From Bacteroidales bacterium (GTDB lineage: Bacteria; Bacteroidota; Bacteroidia; Bacteroidales; VadinHA17): a stretch of DNA of 64,000 nt. Below, piece after piece: positions 20,101-27,842 of the stretch. Where the stretch lies: contig JAIPBU010000015.1 in NCBI GenBank assembly GCA_021738535.1, positions 1 through 64,000 on the forward strand, in the 5' to 3' direction. Made by a program: the position numbers and the translations under genes. How positions within the stretch are numbered: the stretch's first letter is position 1; each line of letters opens with the position of its first letter. Below the pieces are notes generated by a model. That model did no database searches, was not told where the DNA came from, and worked only from the letters and a program-made list of their open reading frames with translations.

Positions 20101-20213
20101 TAGCTATCTGGCTGATGTCTCTTTTCTTTACTGTTACTCTTTATTTTAATGTCCTTAAAAGGCTTATTGACTCACTGGGATCTTTTGCATTTTTACGAAA
20201 GAAAAAGACTTAG
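17121..20213 (+). CDS. ABCG-like ABC transporter with TerB-like N-terminal region
   Basis: This 1030-residue protein combines four parts. Residues 1-140 are helical and acidic, with LLEFVYEDREVTSQEQKII, which resembles a TerB domain. Residues about 150-265 look like a beta-rich domain of unknown type. The ATPase follows: Walker A MGGSGVGKST, signature ISGGQRKRLNISLEL, Walker B AILFVDEPTSGLSSYDS and SIIHQPSSD, all ABCG/ABC-2 style. The C-terminal part has about six membrane segments, with a long charged loop between the fifth and the last. ATPase before membrane domain in one chain is the ABCG half-transporter layout. Substrate unknown. Confidence 0.8.
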   Translation: MREPVLLALIHIFAILSQINPGGITSRGKRILRGYLRRYLNQELEEEYFKLFETTNEFYSEELSGLDDEDLKDETSLITFQITNICRQIRKGLFLEERMIVFLQLLEFVYEDREVTSQEQKIIDIVARTFSIPENEYNNSCSFMLGDNMDSVDPGSIMLIEGPGDEEKISASFRNRDEWHRLVIKGLKGSIFVLHIESIHILLFTYHGEEELFFKGRPVLSGRPYLLDQGVSIKGKDTDPIYYSGILREFLRSSYSDKIIFEGHNVEYTFRHSDQGLKPMSFRADSGNLIGIMGGSGVGKSTMLNVLNGKVEPQKGQLFLNGYNLITEEDSLKGLIGYIPQDDLLIEELTVFQNLYYNAKLCFGDYSKQKITSMVARTLKDLELFDIRDLMVGDPLNKKISGGQRKRLNISLELIREPAILFVDEPTSGLSSYDSTKVMELLKRQTNNGRLIISIIHQPSSDILKLFDRLWILDKGGYMVYDGDPVDSLVYFKTETSQANAAESECPNCGNVDTDELLELIDSKEVTEEGYKSEKRQVEPREWYERYNNIMRPNFKSLPQKFRLPKTSFSVPSRLSQLKTFFMRNILRKMSDTQYLAINLLEAPLLAVILAFLSKYSANGVYLMANNKNIPVFLFMSVVVALFLGLTVSAEEIFKDRKILERQKFLEISRSSYLISKISFLFFLSAVQTFSFIFIADMILELHGLIFRQWIILFSVSCFGNIVGLNISAGMKSVVSIYILIPLILVPQLLLGGAMIKFDELHDSFTNERYVPVIGDVMASRWAYEAITVDQFKSNRYEKMIFEYEMDASQNDWYASFLISDLKKKVTECKFAAGKEKYQYAYDNNIYKLKKYISLLSSLSGVDNSDLTDKLGSGGFDSLKVAASNRVLADLQSYFRSERLNAMGKRDSVLMLTEQKLGHDKIIEMKNENYNEALADIVLNATSKDKIYETERYLIQKSDPVFMAPTSKAGRAHFYAPYKTVGRLNIDTLWFNVIAIWLMSLFFTVTLYFNVLKRLIDSLGSFAFLRKKKT

Positions 20214-20278
20214 CCCGGAGTAAATAAACTGTGCTGAGGTTGCTTTTATTGCTGCTAAAAGCTTATTTTGCGTTCGTT

Positions 20279-21052
20279 ATGAACTTTGTGAGGGCAAAAA
20301 AAGGACTGGGTCAGCATTTTTTGACTGATGATAATATTGCCCGGAAGATAACAGGAGCTGTAAAAGCCTGTAAAGACCAGGCTGTTCTTGAAGTTGGTCC
20401 GGGCATGGGTGTCCTTACTTCTCATTTGATTGAAAGAGGGTATAATGATCTCAGGGTTGTTGAGATTGACCGGGAAGCAATTGAATTTCTGAGAAACAAA
20501 TTTGAAAAGCTTAATATTATCGAGGGCAGTTTCCTGGATCTGCAACTTGAAAAATACTATGACTCTGAAATATCAATAATTGGCAACTTCCCGTATAATA
20601 TATCAAGCCAGATTATGTTCAGGGTGCTGTATTACAGGGACATTATAAATGAAGTTACGGGAATGCTGCAGAAAGAAGTGGCTGAACGTATTTGTTCACC
20701 ACCGGGATCAAAGGCTTACGGCATACTGAGTGTCCTCTTACAGGCTTATTATTCGGTTGAGTATCTTTTTTCAGTTCCTCCTAATGTTTTTTCACCTCCC
20801 CCAAAAGTGAAATCAGGAGTTATCAGGATGGAGCGCATCAAAACCGGCAAGCCTGGTTATAATGAAAAGTTATTCTTCAGTGTTGTCAAGAGCACATTTA
20901 ACCAGAGGAGGAAAATAATCAGCAATTCACTCAAGCCCTTGCTGGATACTTCAGCAATAAACGACGAGCTAATGGGTAAAAGACCTGAACAATTGGGGGT
21001 AAATGATTTTATCAGGCTTACGGGGCTGGTTGAAAGATTCATCAAAAAATAG
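20279..21052 (+). CDS. rsmA: 16S rRNA dimethyladenosine transferase RsmA (KsgA)
   Basis: The enzyme dimethylates two adjacent adenosines near the 3' end of 16S rRNA during 30S maturation. The signature RAKKGLGQHFLTD lies at the N-terminus, the SAM loop is VLEVGPGMGVLT, the acidic ribose contact is EIDRE, and the catalytic motif is IGNFPYNISSQI. I chose ATG 20279 (257 residues). The open frame extends back to a GTG at 20231, but that would add a hydrophobic stretch unlike the family. It is followed directly by mgtE. Confidence 0.95.
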   Translation: MNFVRAKKGLGQHFLTDDNIARKITGAVKACKDQAVLEVGPGMGVLTSHLIERGYNDLRVVEIDREAIEFLRNKFEKLNIIEGSFLDLQLEKYYDSEISIIGNFPYNISSQIMFRVLYYRDIINEVTGMLQKEVAERICSPPGSKAYGILSVLLQAYYSVEYLFSVPPNVFSPPPKVKSGVIRMERIKTGKPGYNEKLFFSVVKSTFNQRRKIISNSLKPLLDTSAINDELMGKRPEQLGVNDFIRLTGLVERFIKK

Positions 21053-21060
21053 TGACAGTT

Positions 21061-22425
21061 ATGGCCAGAACAATTGAGATCAACAGGGAATTTATTGATG
21101 AGCTGCGCGAAGCTATCAGGGATAATGATGAAAAGAAAGCACTCATTCTGTTAGAGGATTTTCATGCAGCTGATATTGCCGAGTTGTATGATGAAATAAA
21201 TATTGAAGAAGCAAGATACCTGTACCTGCTTCTTGAAGGTGATCGTGCCTCTGACGTACTGGCTGAGCTGGATGATGATGACAGGAGCAGGTTTCTTGAA
21301 GTACTGCCGGGAGAGGTAATTGCTCAGAAGTTCATTGATAACATGGATTCTGATGATGCAGCTGATGTTATGGGTGATCTCTCCGAGGAAAAGAAACAGG
21401 ATATTTTGCTGCACCTGGATGATCTGGAACAGGCAGGTGATATTGTTGACCTGCTTGGTTATGATGAGGATACTGCCGGTGGCCTTATGGCCAAGGAAAT
21501 GATAATAGTCAATGAAAACTGGACTATACTGACCTGTCTTAAGGAACTTGCCAACCAGGCAGATGAGGTTGACGAGGTATATTATATGTATGTTATTGAC
21601 AATGATGATATCCTGAAAGGAATTGTTTCTCTGAAAAAGATGCTGCTGAGTAATAATGCTACAAAAGTAAAAACCATAATAGAGGATGATATAATATATG
21701 TTAATGCTGCGACACCTGCTGAAGAAGTAGCACAAATAATGGAAAAATATGACCTTGTGGCAATCCCGGTAGTCGATTCCATAGGGCGTCTTGTGGGAAG
21801 GATTACCATTGATGATATTGTGGATGTGATCAGGGAAGAAGCTGAACGTGATTACCAGATGGCATCAGGTCTTACTGATGAGGTTGAGGAGAGCGACCGC
21901 ATAATGCATATTACAAGAGTAAGATTACCGTGGTTGCTGATAGGCTTGCTTGGAGGTATAATGGGAGCTCTTGTGCTGGGTAGATTTGAAGGCAGCCTTA
22001 AAATATACCCGGAGATGGCATTTTTTATTCCTTTGATTGCAGCTATGGGCGGGAACGTAGGTATACAGTCGTCTGCTATTATAGTCCAGGGGCTGGCAAA
22101 CAAAACCCTTAAAGAAGAAAGAACCATGAGGCGGCTTGGCAGGGAGTTTTTGGTTGCTCTTTTTAATGGTGTGATACTGGCAGCACTGATATTTACATAT
22201 AACTTTTTTATTAGCGACTCTTTCGCTCTTACCCTGACTGTTAGTTCTGCATTACTGTCCGTAATATTATTTGCTGCCCTTTTCGGGACTCTTATTCCTT
22301 TGTTGCTGGTAAAGATGAAAATTGATCCTGCTCTTGCAACCGGGCCATTCATTACCACTATGAATGATATTATGGGCTTACTCATTTATATGCTTATAGG
22401 AAGAGCGCTTTACGGTATTTTTTAG
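21061..22425 (+). CDS. mgtE: Magnesium transporter MgtE
   Basis: The 454-residue protein is a homodimeric Mg2+ channel. The acidic N domain (about 5-125, with ELDDDDRSRFLEVLPGE and DMDSDDAAD-type repeats) and two CBS domains (about 130-255) form the cytoplasmic magnesium sensor. Five membrane segments follow, with the pore signature PLIAAMGGNVGIQSSAIIVQ and later TTMNDIMGLLIYM. A GTG start at 21052 overlapping the rsmA stop is possible, but ATG 21061 is preferred. Probably cotranscribed with rsmA. Confidence 0.95.
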   Translation: MARTIEINREFIDELREAIRDNDEKKALILLEDFHAADIAELYDEINIEEARYLYLLLEGDRASDVLAELDDDDRSRFLEVLPGEVIAQKFIDNMDSDDAADVMGDLSEEKKQDILLHLDDLEQAGDIVDLLGYDEDTAGGLMAKEMIIVNENWTILTCLKELANQADEVDEVYYMYVIDNDDILKGIVSLKKMLLSNNATKVKTIIEDDIIYVNAATPAEEVAQIMEKYDLVAIPVVDSIGRLVGRITIDDIVDVIREEAERDYQMASGLTDEVEESDRIMHITRVRLPWLLIGLLGGIMGALVLGRFEGSLKIYPEMAFFIPLIAAMGGNVGIQSSAIIVQGLANKTLKEERTMRRLGREFLVALFNGVILAALIFTYNFFISDSFALTLTVSSALLSVILFAALFGTLIPLLLVKMKIDPALATGPFITTMNDIMGLLIYMLIGRALYGIF

Positions 22426-22464
22426 ATGGCAGCAGATAGTTAACAATCAGGACCGTAGAAGTGA

Positions 22465-23715
22465 TCAGAAAGAGAAGCCAATGGCGTCTACAGGATTCAT
22501 CTTTGCCGCTGAATATGCAGGGGCATAGCCCGCAACAATTCCAATGATACCGGATACAAAAAGACCAAGAGTTATATTGGCTATGGTAAGGTGCATATTT
22601 AATTCCCAGGTATAATTAACCACTATTGTACCTATAAAAATAACAAGCAATCCCAGGATGCCTCCGAGCAGGGACAGTAACATTGATTCATAGAGGAATT
22701 GCCAGAGGATAAAATTCTTCTTAGCCCCCAGGGCTTTTTGTATGCCAATAATGCTTGTTCTTTCCTTAACTGAAACAAACATAATATTTGCAATTCCGAA
22801 TCCACCTACAAGAATAGCGAAGCCCCCGATTATCCATCCGCCTGCATTAATGGCGGCAAAAGCACTTTCAAAACCCTGCGTCAGCAGACTGGCCCTGTTT
22901 ACTGCGAAATTACTTGTTTCATCAGGCTTCAGCCTGCGGGCAGCCCTGAGTATCATGGTAGCCTCGGCTGTTAGTTCACTTACTGCAACACCATCACGTG
23001 CCTTGATCATGATACTGGAATTAATAAACCTGTTGCGCAGATTAACCAACCTTTTTGCATAATTTACAGGTAAAACAGTCATTTCATCAGTTCCGCTGTC
23101 GCCTATCCCTCCCTGTCCTTCTTCGGCAAAGACACCAATTACCCTGGTCTTTTTCCCGGATATTGATAAATATTTTCCTACCGGGTCAGTATTGCCAAAC
23201 AGGGTTTCTGCTGTTACTGAACCAATAACTGCCACACGCCTTCCTCCGGATAATTCATATGGGGAGAAGTAGCGACCAGTTTCGATCTCGAATGAGCGAA
23301 TATTCTCAAAGTCTTCACTGACAGCCCATATGTTAGCATTATTGACAGCATTTCCCCTGTAACTGATATTCCTGTTGAAGAATACCGTAAAAGCAGCAGC
23401 CTGTGATTTGGTTGAATTACGGAGAACAGATTCATAATCTTTAAGGTCTACAGCAGGCCATTGTATCATATCCCACCAGGCTATGTTCGGGTCGAATGAC
23501 CATGGCATCTTCTGTACATATACAACGTCATCTCCCAGCGAGGCAATGCTGCCGCGCACTGATTTCTCCAACCAGTCCAGTACAGTAAAAACAGAAATTA
23601 TACAGAATATACCAATGGTAATTCCGAATAAGGACAAAAAAGTCCTGAGCTTGTTTACCACTATGGAATTTATGGCGAACAGGAATCCTTCTTTTATGAG
23701 CCTGAGAATAATCAT
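22465..23715 (-). CDS. MacB-like ABC transporter permease (FtsX family)
   Basis: This 416-residue protein has the MacB/FtsX layout: one membrane segment after a short amphipathic N-terminus (FLFAINSIVVNKLRTFLSLFGITIG), a periplasmic core domain of about 220 residues, and three C-terminal membrane segments with the conserved FVSVKERTSIIGIQKALGAKK. Such permeases pair with an ATPase of the LolD/MacB type, but none is adjacent here; the gene stands alone between two plus-strand genes. It may export a peptide, lipoprotein or antimicrobial. Confidence 0.87.
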   Translation of the reverse strand: MIILRLIKEGFLFAINSIVVNKLRTFLSLFGITIGIFCIISVFTVLDWLEKSVRGSIASLGDDVVYVQKMPWSFDPNIAWWDMIQWPAVDLKDYESVLRNSTKSQAAAFTVFFNRNISYRGNAVNNANIWAVSEDFENIRSFEIETGRYFSPYELSGGRRVAVIGSVTAETLFGNTDPVGKYLSISGKKTRVIGVFAEEGQGGIGDSGTDEMTVLPVNYAKRLVNLRNRFINSSIMIKARDGVAVSELTAEATMILRAARRLKPDETSNFAVNRASLLTQGFESAFAAINAGGWIIGGFAILVGGFGIANIMFVSVKERTSIIGIQKALGAKKNFILWQFLYESMLLSLLGGILGLLVIFIGTIVVNYTWELNMHLTIANITLGLFVSGIIGIVAGYAPAYSAAKMNPVDAIGFSF

Positions 23716-23797
23716 AGCCCAAAGATATGTTTTTTATGGATAAATGGATTGATGGTTTATTGGATTATTGAAAAAGGATAATAGAAGCAAGTTTGCA

Positions 23798-23819
23798 GAT
23801 GCGCAATGTTTTGCACATC
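23798..23819. promoter_or_regulatory. Inverted repeat upstream of purH
   Basis: GATGCGCAA, spacer TGTT, TTGCACATC: the arms match at 8 of 9 positions. It lies 17 bp upstream of the candidate purH -33 element and could be an operator. No regulator is identified. Confidence 0.3.
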
Positions 23820-23835
23820 AAAACTACTGAATACG

Positions 23836-23866
23836 TTGTAATACAATAAAAAAATATCTATTTTTA
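23836..23866 (+). promoter_or_regulatory. Candidate purH promoter
   Basis: TTG at 23836-23838 and TATTTTTA at 23859-23866, spacer 20 bp. This is a seven-of-eight match to TAnnTTTG and gives a leader of about 40 nt before ATG 23911. Confidence 0.4.
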
Positions 23867-23910
23867 GTGCCCGTTAGTTATGCCTGAATGCTAATCGTAA
23901 TTTATTGTAT

Positions 23911-25434
23911 ATGAGGGAAAAGAGAATTAAGACCGCTTTAGTTTCCGTATTTCACAAAGAAGGACTCGAAAAAATACTTACAAAACTGGATGAACTGGGT
24001 GTGCAAATAATTTCCACGGGTGGTACGCATAAATTTATTACCGGCCTGGAAATTAATGCGCTAAAGGTGGAAGATATTACATCTTATCCCTCCATACTGG
24101 GAGGCAGGGTTAAGACTCTTCACCCAAAAATATTTGGTGGTATCCTGGCACGCGGCCACAATGAAGAAGATGCTGCTCAGTTATCAGAATATGGCATTGA
24201 AGAAATAGACCTGGTAATTGTAGATCTTTATCCTTTCAGGGAAACGGTTGCATCAGGAGCTGCGGAGCAGGATATTATTGAGAAAATAGATATTGGCGGT
24301 ATTTCGCTTATACGTGCGGCAGCAAAAAATTATGACAGTACGCTGGTAATATCCGGGAGAGATCAGTATGACAGGCTGTATGATCATCTTGATAAAAACG
24401 GAACAGGTTTTAGCCAGGAGACAAGGCGCACTTATGCTGCGGAGGCATTTGCAGTCAGTTCAGAATATGATACTGATATTTTCAATTACTTTAACCGGGA
24501 CGAGGCCATTGATAAATTCAGGACGAGTATTTCCGAAAGCAGGATGCTCAGGTATGGTGAAAATCCTCATCAGAGAGGAATATTTTATGGAAGACTGGAT
24601 GAAATGTTTGATCAGATTCACGGGAAGGAAATATCACACAATAACCTTCTGGATATTGATGCTGCCGTCAGCCTGATAAATGAGTTTGAAGAGACCAGCT
24701 TTGCAGTTTTGAAGCATAATAATGCCTGTGGTCTTGCTTCCAGGGATGACCTTACAGAGGCATGGAAGGATGCCCTGGCAGGTGATCCTCTTTCTGCTTT
24801 TGGTGGTGTGCTTATTGCCAACAGGGAGATTGATGCTGTCACTGCTGCAGAGATTGATAAGATTTTCTTTGAAGTAATAATTGCTCCTTCTTACAATGAG
24901 GAAGCACTTGAAATATTAAAGCACAAAAAGAACAGGATTATACTTGTACAGAAGGAAACAGAATTACCCGGCGATACTTACCGAACAGTTTTAAACGGTG
25001 TGTTGTGGCAGGAAAGGGATACAAAGACAGAGAGCGGATCCGACATGGAAACTGTTACTGGTAAATCACCTGATAAGAGAGAGATTACTGACCTTGCTTT
25101 TGCCAACAAGATAGTTAAACAAAGCAAGTCAAACACTATTGTGCTGGCTGCAAACAAGCAGCTTATTGCAAGTGGCGTTGGTATGACATCCCGTGTTGAT
25201 GCACTTAAATTTGCCATAGAGAAGGCTAAGGGATTCGGCTTTAAGCTTGAGGGTGCTGTTATGGCATCGGATGCTTTCTTCCCCTTCCCGGACAGTGTTG
25301 AGATAGCTCATAAGGAAGGTATTAAGGCTGTTATACAACCGGGAGGCTCTGTAAGGGACAAACTGTCTGTTGACTTTTGTAACGAGAACGGAATGTCCAT
25401 GGTGTTTACAGGGACAAGACATTTTAAACACTAG
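23911..25434 (+). CDS. purH: Bifunctional AICAR formyltransferase/IMP cyclohydrolase
   Basis: PurH catalyses the last two steps of IMP synthesis. The N-terminal MGS-type cyclohydrolase domain (about 1-145) carries ISTGGTHKFI and GGRVKTLHPKIFGGIL. The C-terminal AICAR transformylase domain holds RYGENPHQRG, the catalytic lysine-histidine in VLKHNNACGLA (usually KHxNPCG, here Ala for Pro), SDAFFPFPDSVE and IKAVIQPGGSVRD. I chose ATG 23911 (507 residues) over an upstream TTG. mreB begins 23 bp downstream, an order seen in many Bacteroidota, so purH may lead the rod-shape unit. Confidence 0.96.
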   Translation: MREKRIKTALVSVFHKEGLEKILTKLDELGVQIISTGGTHKFITGLEINALKVEDITSYPSILGGRVKTLHPKIFGGILARGHNEEDAAQLSEYGIEEIDLVIVDLYPFRETVASGAAEQDIIEKIDIGGISLIRAAAKNYDSTLVISGRDQYDRLYDHLDKNGTGFSQETRRTYAAEAFAVSSEYDTDIFNYFNRDEAIDKFRTSISESRMLRYGENPHQRGIFYGRLDEMFDQIHGKEISHNNLLDIDAAVSLINEFEETSFAVLKHNNACGLASRDDLTEAWKDALAGDPLSAFGGVLIANREIDAVTAAEIDKIFFEVIIAPSYNEEALEILKHKKNRIILVQKETELPGDTYRTVLNGVLWQERDTKTESGSDMETVTGKSPDKREITDLAFANKIVKQSKSNTIVLAANKQLIASGVGMTSRVDALKFAIEKAKGFGFKLEGAVMASDAFFPFPDSVEIAHKEGIKAVIQPGGSVRDKLSVDFCNENGMSMVFTGTRHFKH

Positions 25435-25457
25435 AATATTATTTAATTACTTACCAG

Positions 25458-26480
25458 ATGGGGATATTTTCATTTTTAACACAGGAGATTGCCATTGACC
25501 TCGGTACGGCAAATACCATTATTATTCATAACGATAAAATTGTTGTTGATGAACCTTCAATTGTAGCTGTTGACAGGAACACGGGTAAATTGATAGCAAT
25601 AGGGGAGAAGGCAAGGCAGATGCACGGGAAGACTCACGAGAACATCAGAACAGTAAGACCTTTGAGGGATGGTGTTATAGCCGACTTTAATGCAGCCGAG
25701 CAAATGATACGTGGCATGATAAAGATGATCAATAAAGGATCAAGCCTGTTTGCTCCAACACTTAAAATGGTTGTTTGTATCCCTTCCGGCAGTACTGAGG
25801 TGGAAATCAGGGCGGTACGTGACTCTTCCGAACATGCCGGTGGCAGGGATGTTTACCTCATATATGAGCCAATGGCTGCTGCTATTGGTATAGGCCTCGA
25901 TGTGGAAGCGCCTGAAGGCTGCATGGTAGTTGATATCGGAGGAGGTACAACTGAGATAGCAGTAATAGCACTGGGAGGGATTGTTTGTAACAAATCGATA
26001 AGGACTGCCGGTGATGGTTTTACTCTGGATATCCAGTCGTATATGAGGCATCAGCATAATATCAAAATAGGGGAGCGGACAGCTGAAGAGATAAAACTGA
26101 ATGTAGGGGCAGCTTTACCCTCAATTGAGGAGCCTCCGGCCGATTATATTGTAAGGGGACCGAACCTTATGACTGCAATGCCGGTTGAGATACCCGTATC
26201 ATACCAGGAGATCTCTCATTGTCTTGATAAATCAATATCCAAGGTGGAAACGGCAATACTTAGTGTGCTTGAACAAACGCCTCCTGAATTATATGCTGAC
26301 ATAGTGGCAAAGGGAGTATTCCTGGCTGGTGGAGGTGCCCTGCTCAGGGGACTGTCAAAAAGATTAAGCGATAAAATTAGTATACCATTTCATGTGGCTG
26401 AAGATCCGTTGCATGCAGTGGCAAGGGGAACAGGGGTAGCTCTGAAGAACTCAGATAAATTCTCGTTCCTTATGAGATAA
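25458..26480 (+). CDS. mreB: Rod-shape actin homologue MreB
   Basis: The 340-residue protein is a bacterial actin that polymerises on the inner membrane and guides lateral wall synthesis. Phosphate-1 motif is IDLGTANTII, phosphate-2 is MVVDIGGGTTEIAVI and the adenosine motif is GVFLAGGGALLRGL. The N-terminal amphipathic MGIFSFLTQ fits membrane binding. It begins the block mreB-mreC-mreD-mrdA-rodA with gaps of 1-15 bp and one overlap. Confidence 0.97.
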   Translation: MGIFSFLTQEIAIDLGTANTIIIHNDKIVVDEPSIVAVDRNTGKLIAIGEKARQMHGKTHENIRTVRPLRDGVIADFNAAEQMIRGMIKMINKGSSLFAPTLKMVVCIPSGSTEVEIRAVRDSSEHAGGRDVYLIYEPMAAAIGIGLDVEAPEGCMVVDIGGGTTEIAVIALGGIVCNKSIRTAGDGFTLDIQSYMRHQHNIKIGERTAEEIKLNVGAALPSIEEPPADYIVRGPNLMTAMPVEIPVSYQEISHCLDKSISKVETAILSVLEQTPPELYADIVAKGVFLAGGGALLRGLSKRLSDKISIPFHVAEDPLHAVARGTGVALKNSDKFSFLMR

Positions 26481-26495
26481 TACCGGGGGTGATAT

Positions 26496-27332
26496 ATGAG
26501 AAGTCTGTTAAACTTCCTGAAAAAGTATGGTAATGTTTTGCTATTCCTTCTGCTGGAAGCAATAGCCATTTACCTTCTTACCGTAAAACCTGATTATCAT
26601 AAAATAAAAATAACCAGGATAGTTAATGCTTCAGCTTCAGTATTACAGGAAAGACTTAACCTTGCATCTGATTATTTTGTGCTGAATGAGATAAATCAGC
26701 AGCTGAGGAAGGAGAACAGGGAGCTGAAGAACAGGCTGGAGAGAGTTTATAACACTGAATCATTACAGACATTTGAAGCAACTGATTCAGTCTACAGGCA
26801 GAAGTATGTTTATGTTCAGGCAAGGGTAGTCAACAACAGTGTTAATAAGCAAAAGAATTATATTACCCTGGATAAGGGGAAACTTGAAGGGATAAGCGAA
26901 GATATGGCGGTGATAGGTCCGGATGGTATCGTGGGCCTGGTTGTTGAAGCAGGTAAAAACTATTCTGTCGCCATGTCAGCCCTCAACCTGGACTTCAGGT
27001 TATCCGCACGCCTTAGTAAGAATAATTATTTCGGATCATTAAATTGGGAAGGTGTTGATGTAAACACCATGGTGCTAAATGAGATACCTCAGCATGTCAG
27101 TGTTGAGCAGGGCGACACAATAGAAACAACAGGTTATTCAGCTTATTTCCCGGAAGGAGTTATGGTTGGTACGGTAAAGGCATTCAATGAGGGAGGAGGG
27201 GATTTCTATGATATTGATGTTGAGTTAGCTACCGGTTTTAAGAAACTGAATAACGTATACGTGGTGATCAACCTTGAAAAGAATGATCAGACAGATGTTG
27301 AACAGAAAATAAATACGGAGCAGCGGAGGTGA
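26496..27332 (+). CDS. mreC: Rod-shape determining protein MreC
   Basis: The 278-residue MreC has a short cytoplasmic N-terminus, one membrane segment (about 13-30), a coiled coil (about 55-90, INQQLRKENRELKNRLERVY) and a double beta-barrel periplasmic domain with NYITLDKGKLEGISEDMAV, GPDGIVGLV and a closing GTVKAF. It links MreB to PBP2. A purine-rich GGGGGTGA lies 5-10 bp before the start, one of the few SD-like sites here. Confidence 0.94.
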   Translation: MRSLLNFLKKYGNVLLFLLLEAIAIYLLTVKPDYHKIKITRIVNASASVLQERLNLASDYFVLNEINQQLRKENRELKNRLERVYNTESLQTFEATDSVYRQKYVYVQARVVNNSVNKQKNYITLDKGKLEGISEDMAVIGPDGIVGLVVEAGKNYSVAMSALNLDFRLSARLSKNNYFGSLNWEGVDVNTMVLNEIPQHVSVEQGDTIETTGYSAYFPEGVMVGTVKAFNEGGGDFYDIDVELATGFKKLNNVYVVINLEKNDQTDVEQKINTEQRR

Positions 27333-27333
27333 T

Positions 27334-27840
27334 ATGCTTAACGATATACTAAGATATACGGGTCTTTTTATTGTGCTCCTGGCAATACAGGTACTGCTGA
27401 TGAATAATATTCAATTCAGCGGTTATGTAAATCCCTATGTCTACATACTTTTCATATTGCTCCTTCCTTTTGAAATTCCATCATGGATGGTACTGCTCCT
27501 GTCTTTTGCCACCGGCCTGGTAATTGATGTAAGTTCCGGGACCCTGGGGCTTCATACCGCTGCAACAGTTTTTGCAGGTTTTTCAAGGCCATGGGTGCTA
27601 AAGCTTATTGCCCCTCATGACGGGTATGAGACGGGAGATTTACCGGGGATGAAAACATATGGCTTCAGGTGGTTTATCCCATATATTATCATAATTACCC
27701 TCTTACATCATTTTGCACTGTTTTACCTGGAAGTTTTCCGCTTTGACTACTTTTTCAGGACTTTGCTGAGAGTAATATCCAGTAGTGGATTTACCGTTTT
27801 ATTTATTATAATAATACAGGCATTAATAGTCAGGAGGTAG
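27334..27840 (+). CDS. mreD: Rod-shape determining protein MreD
   Basis: This 168-residue polytopic membrane protein has about five hydrophobic segments and sits exactly where MreD is expected, 1 bp after the mreC stop and 2 bp before mrdA. The sequence is poorly conserved as usual for MreD; PYVYILFILLLPFEIPSWMVLL and the following GLVIDV match the family pattern. It is part of the elongasome. Confidence 0.9.
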   Translation: MLNDILRYTGLFIVLLAIQVLLMNNIQFSGYVNPYVYILFILLLPFEIPSWMVLLLSFATGLVIDVSSGTLGLHTAATVFAGFSRPWVLKLIAPHDGYETGDLPGMKTYGFRWFIPYIIIITLLHHFALFYLEVFRFDYFFRTLLRVISSSGFTVLFIIIIQALIVRR

Positions 27841-27842
27841 CC

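Noticed and set aside
21151-21735. 194-codon open frame on the minus strand within mgtE
   Set aside because: It is antisense to the conserved N and CBS domains of MgtE, and its composition (Ile, Tyr, Gln rich) is typical of a shadow frame.
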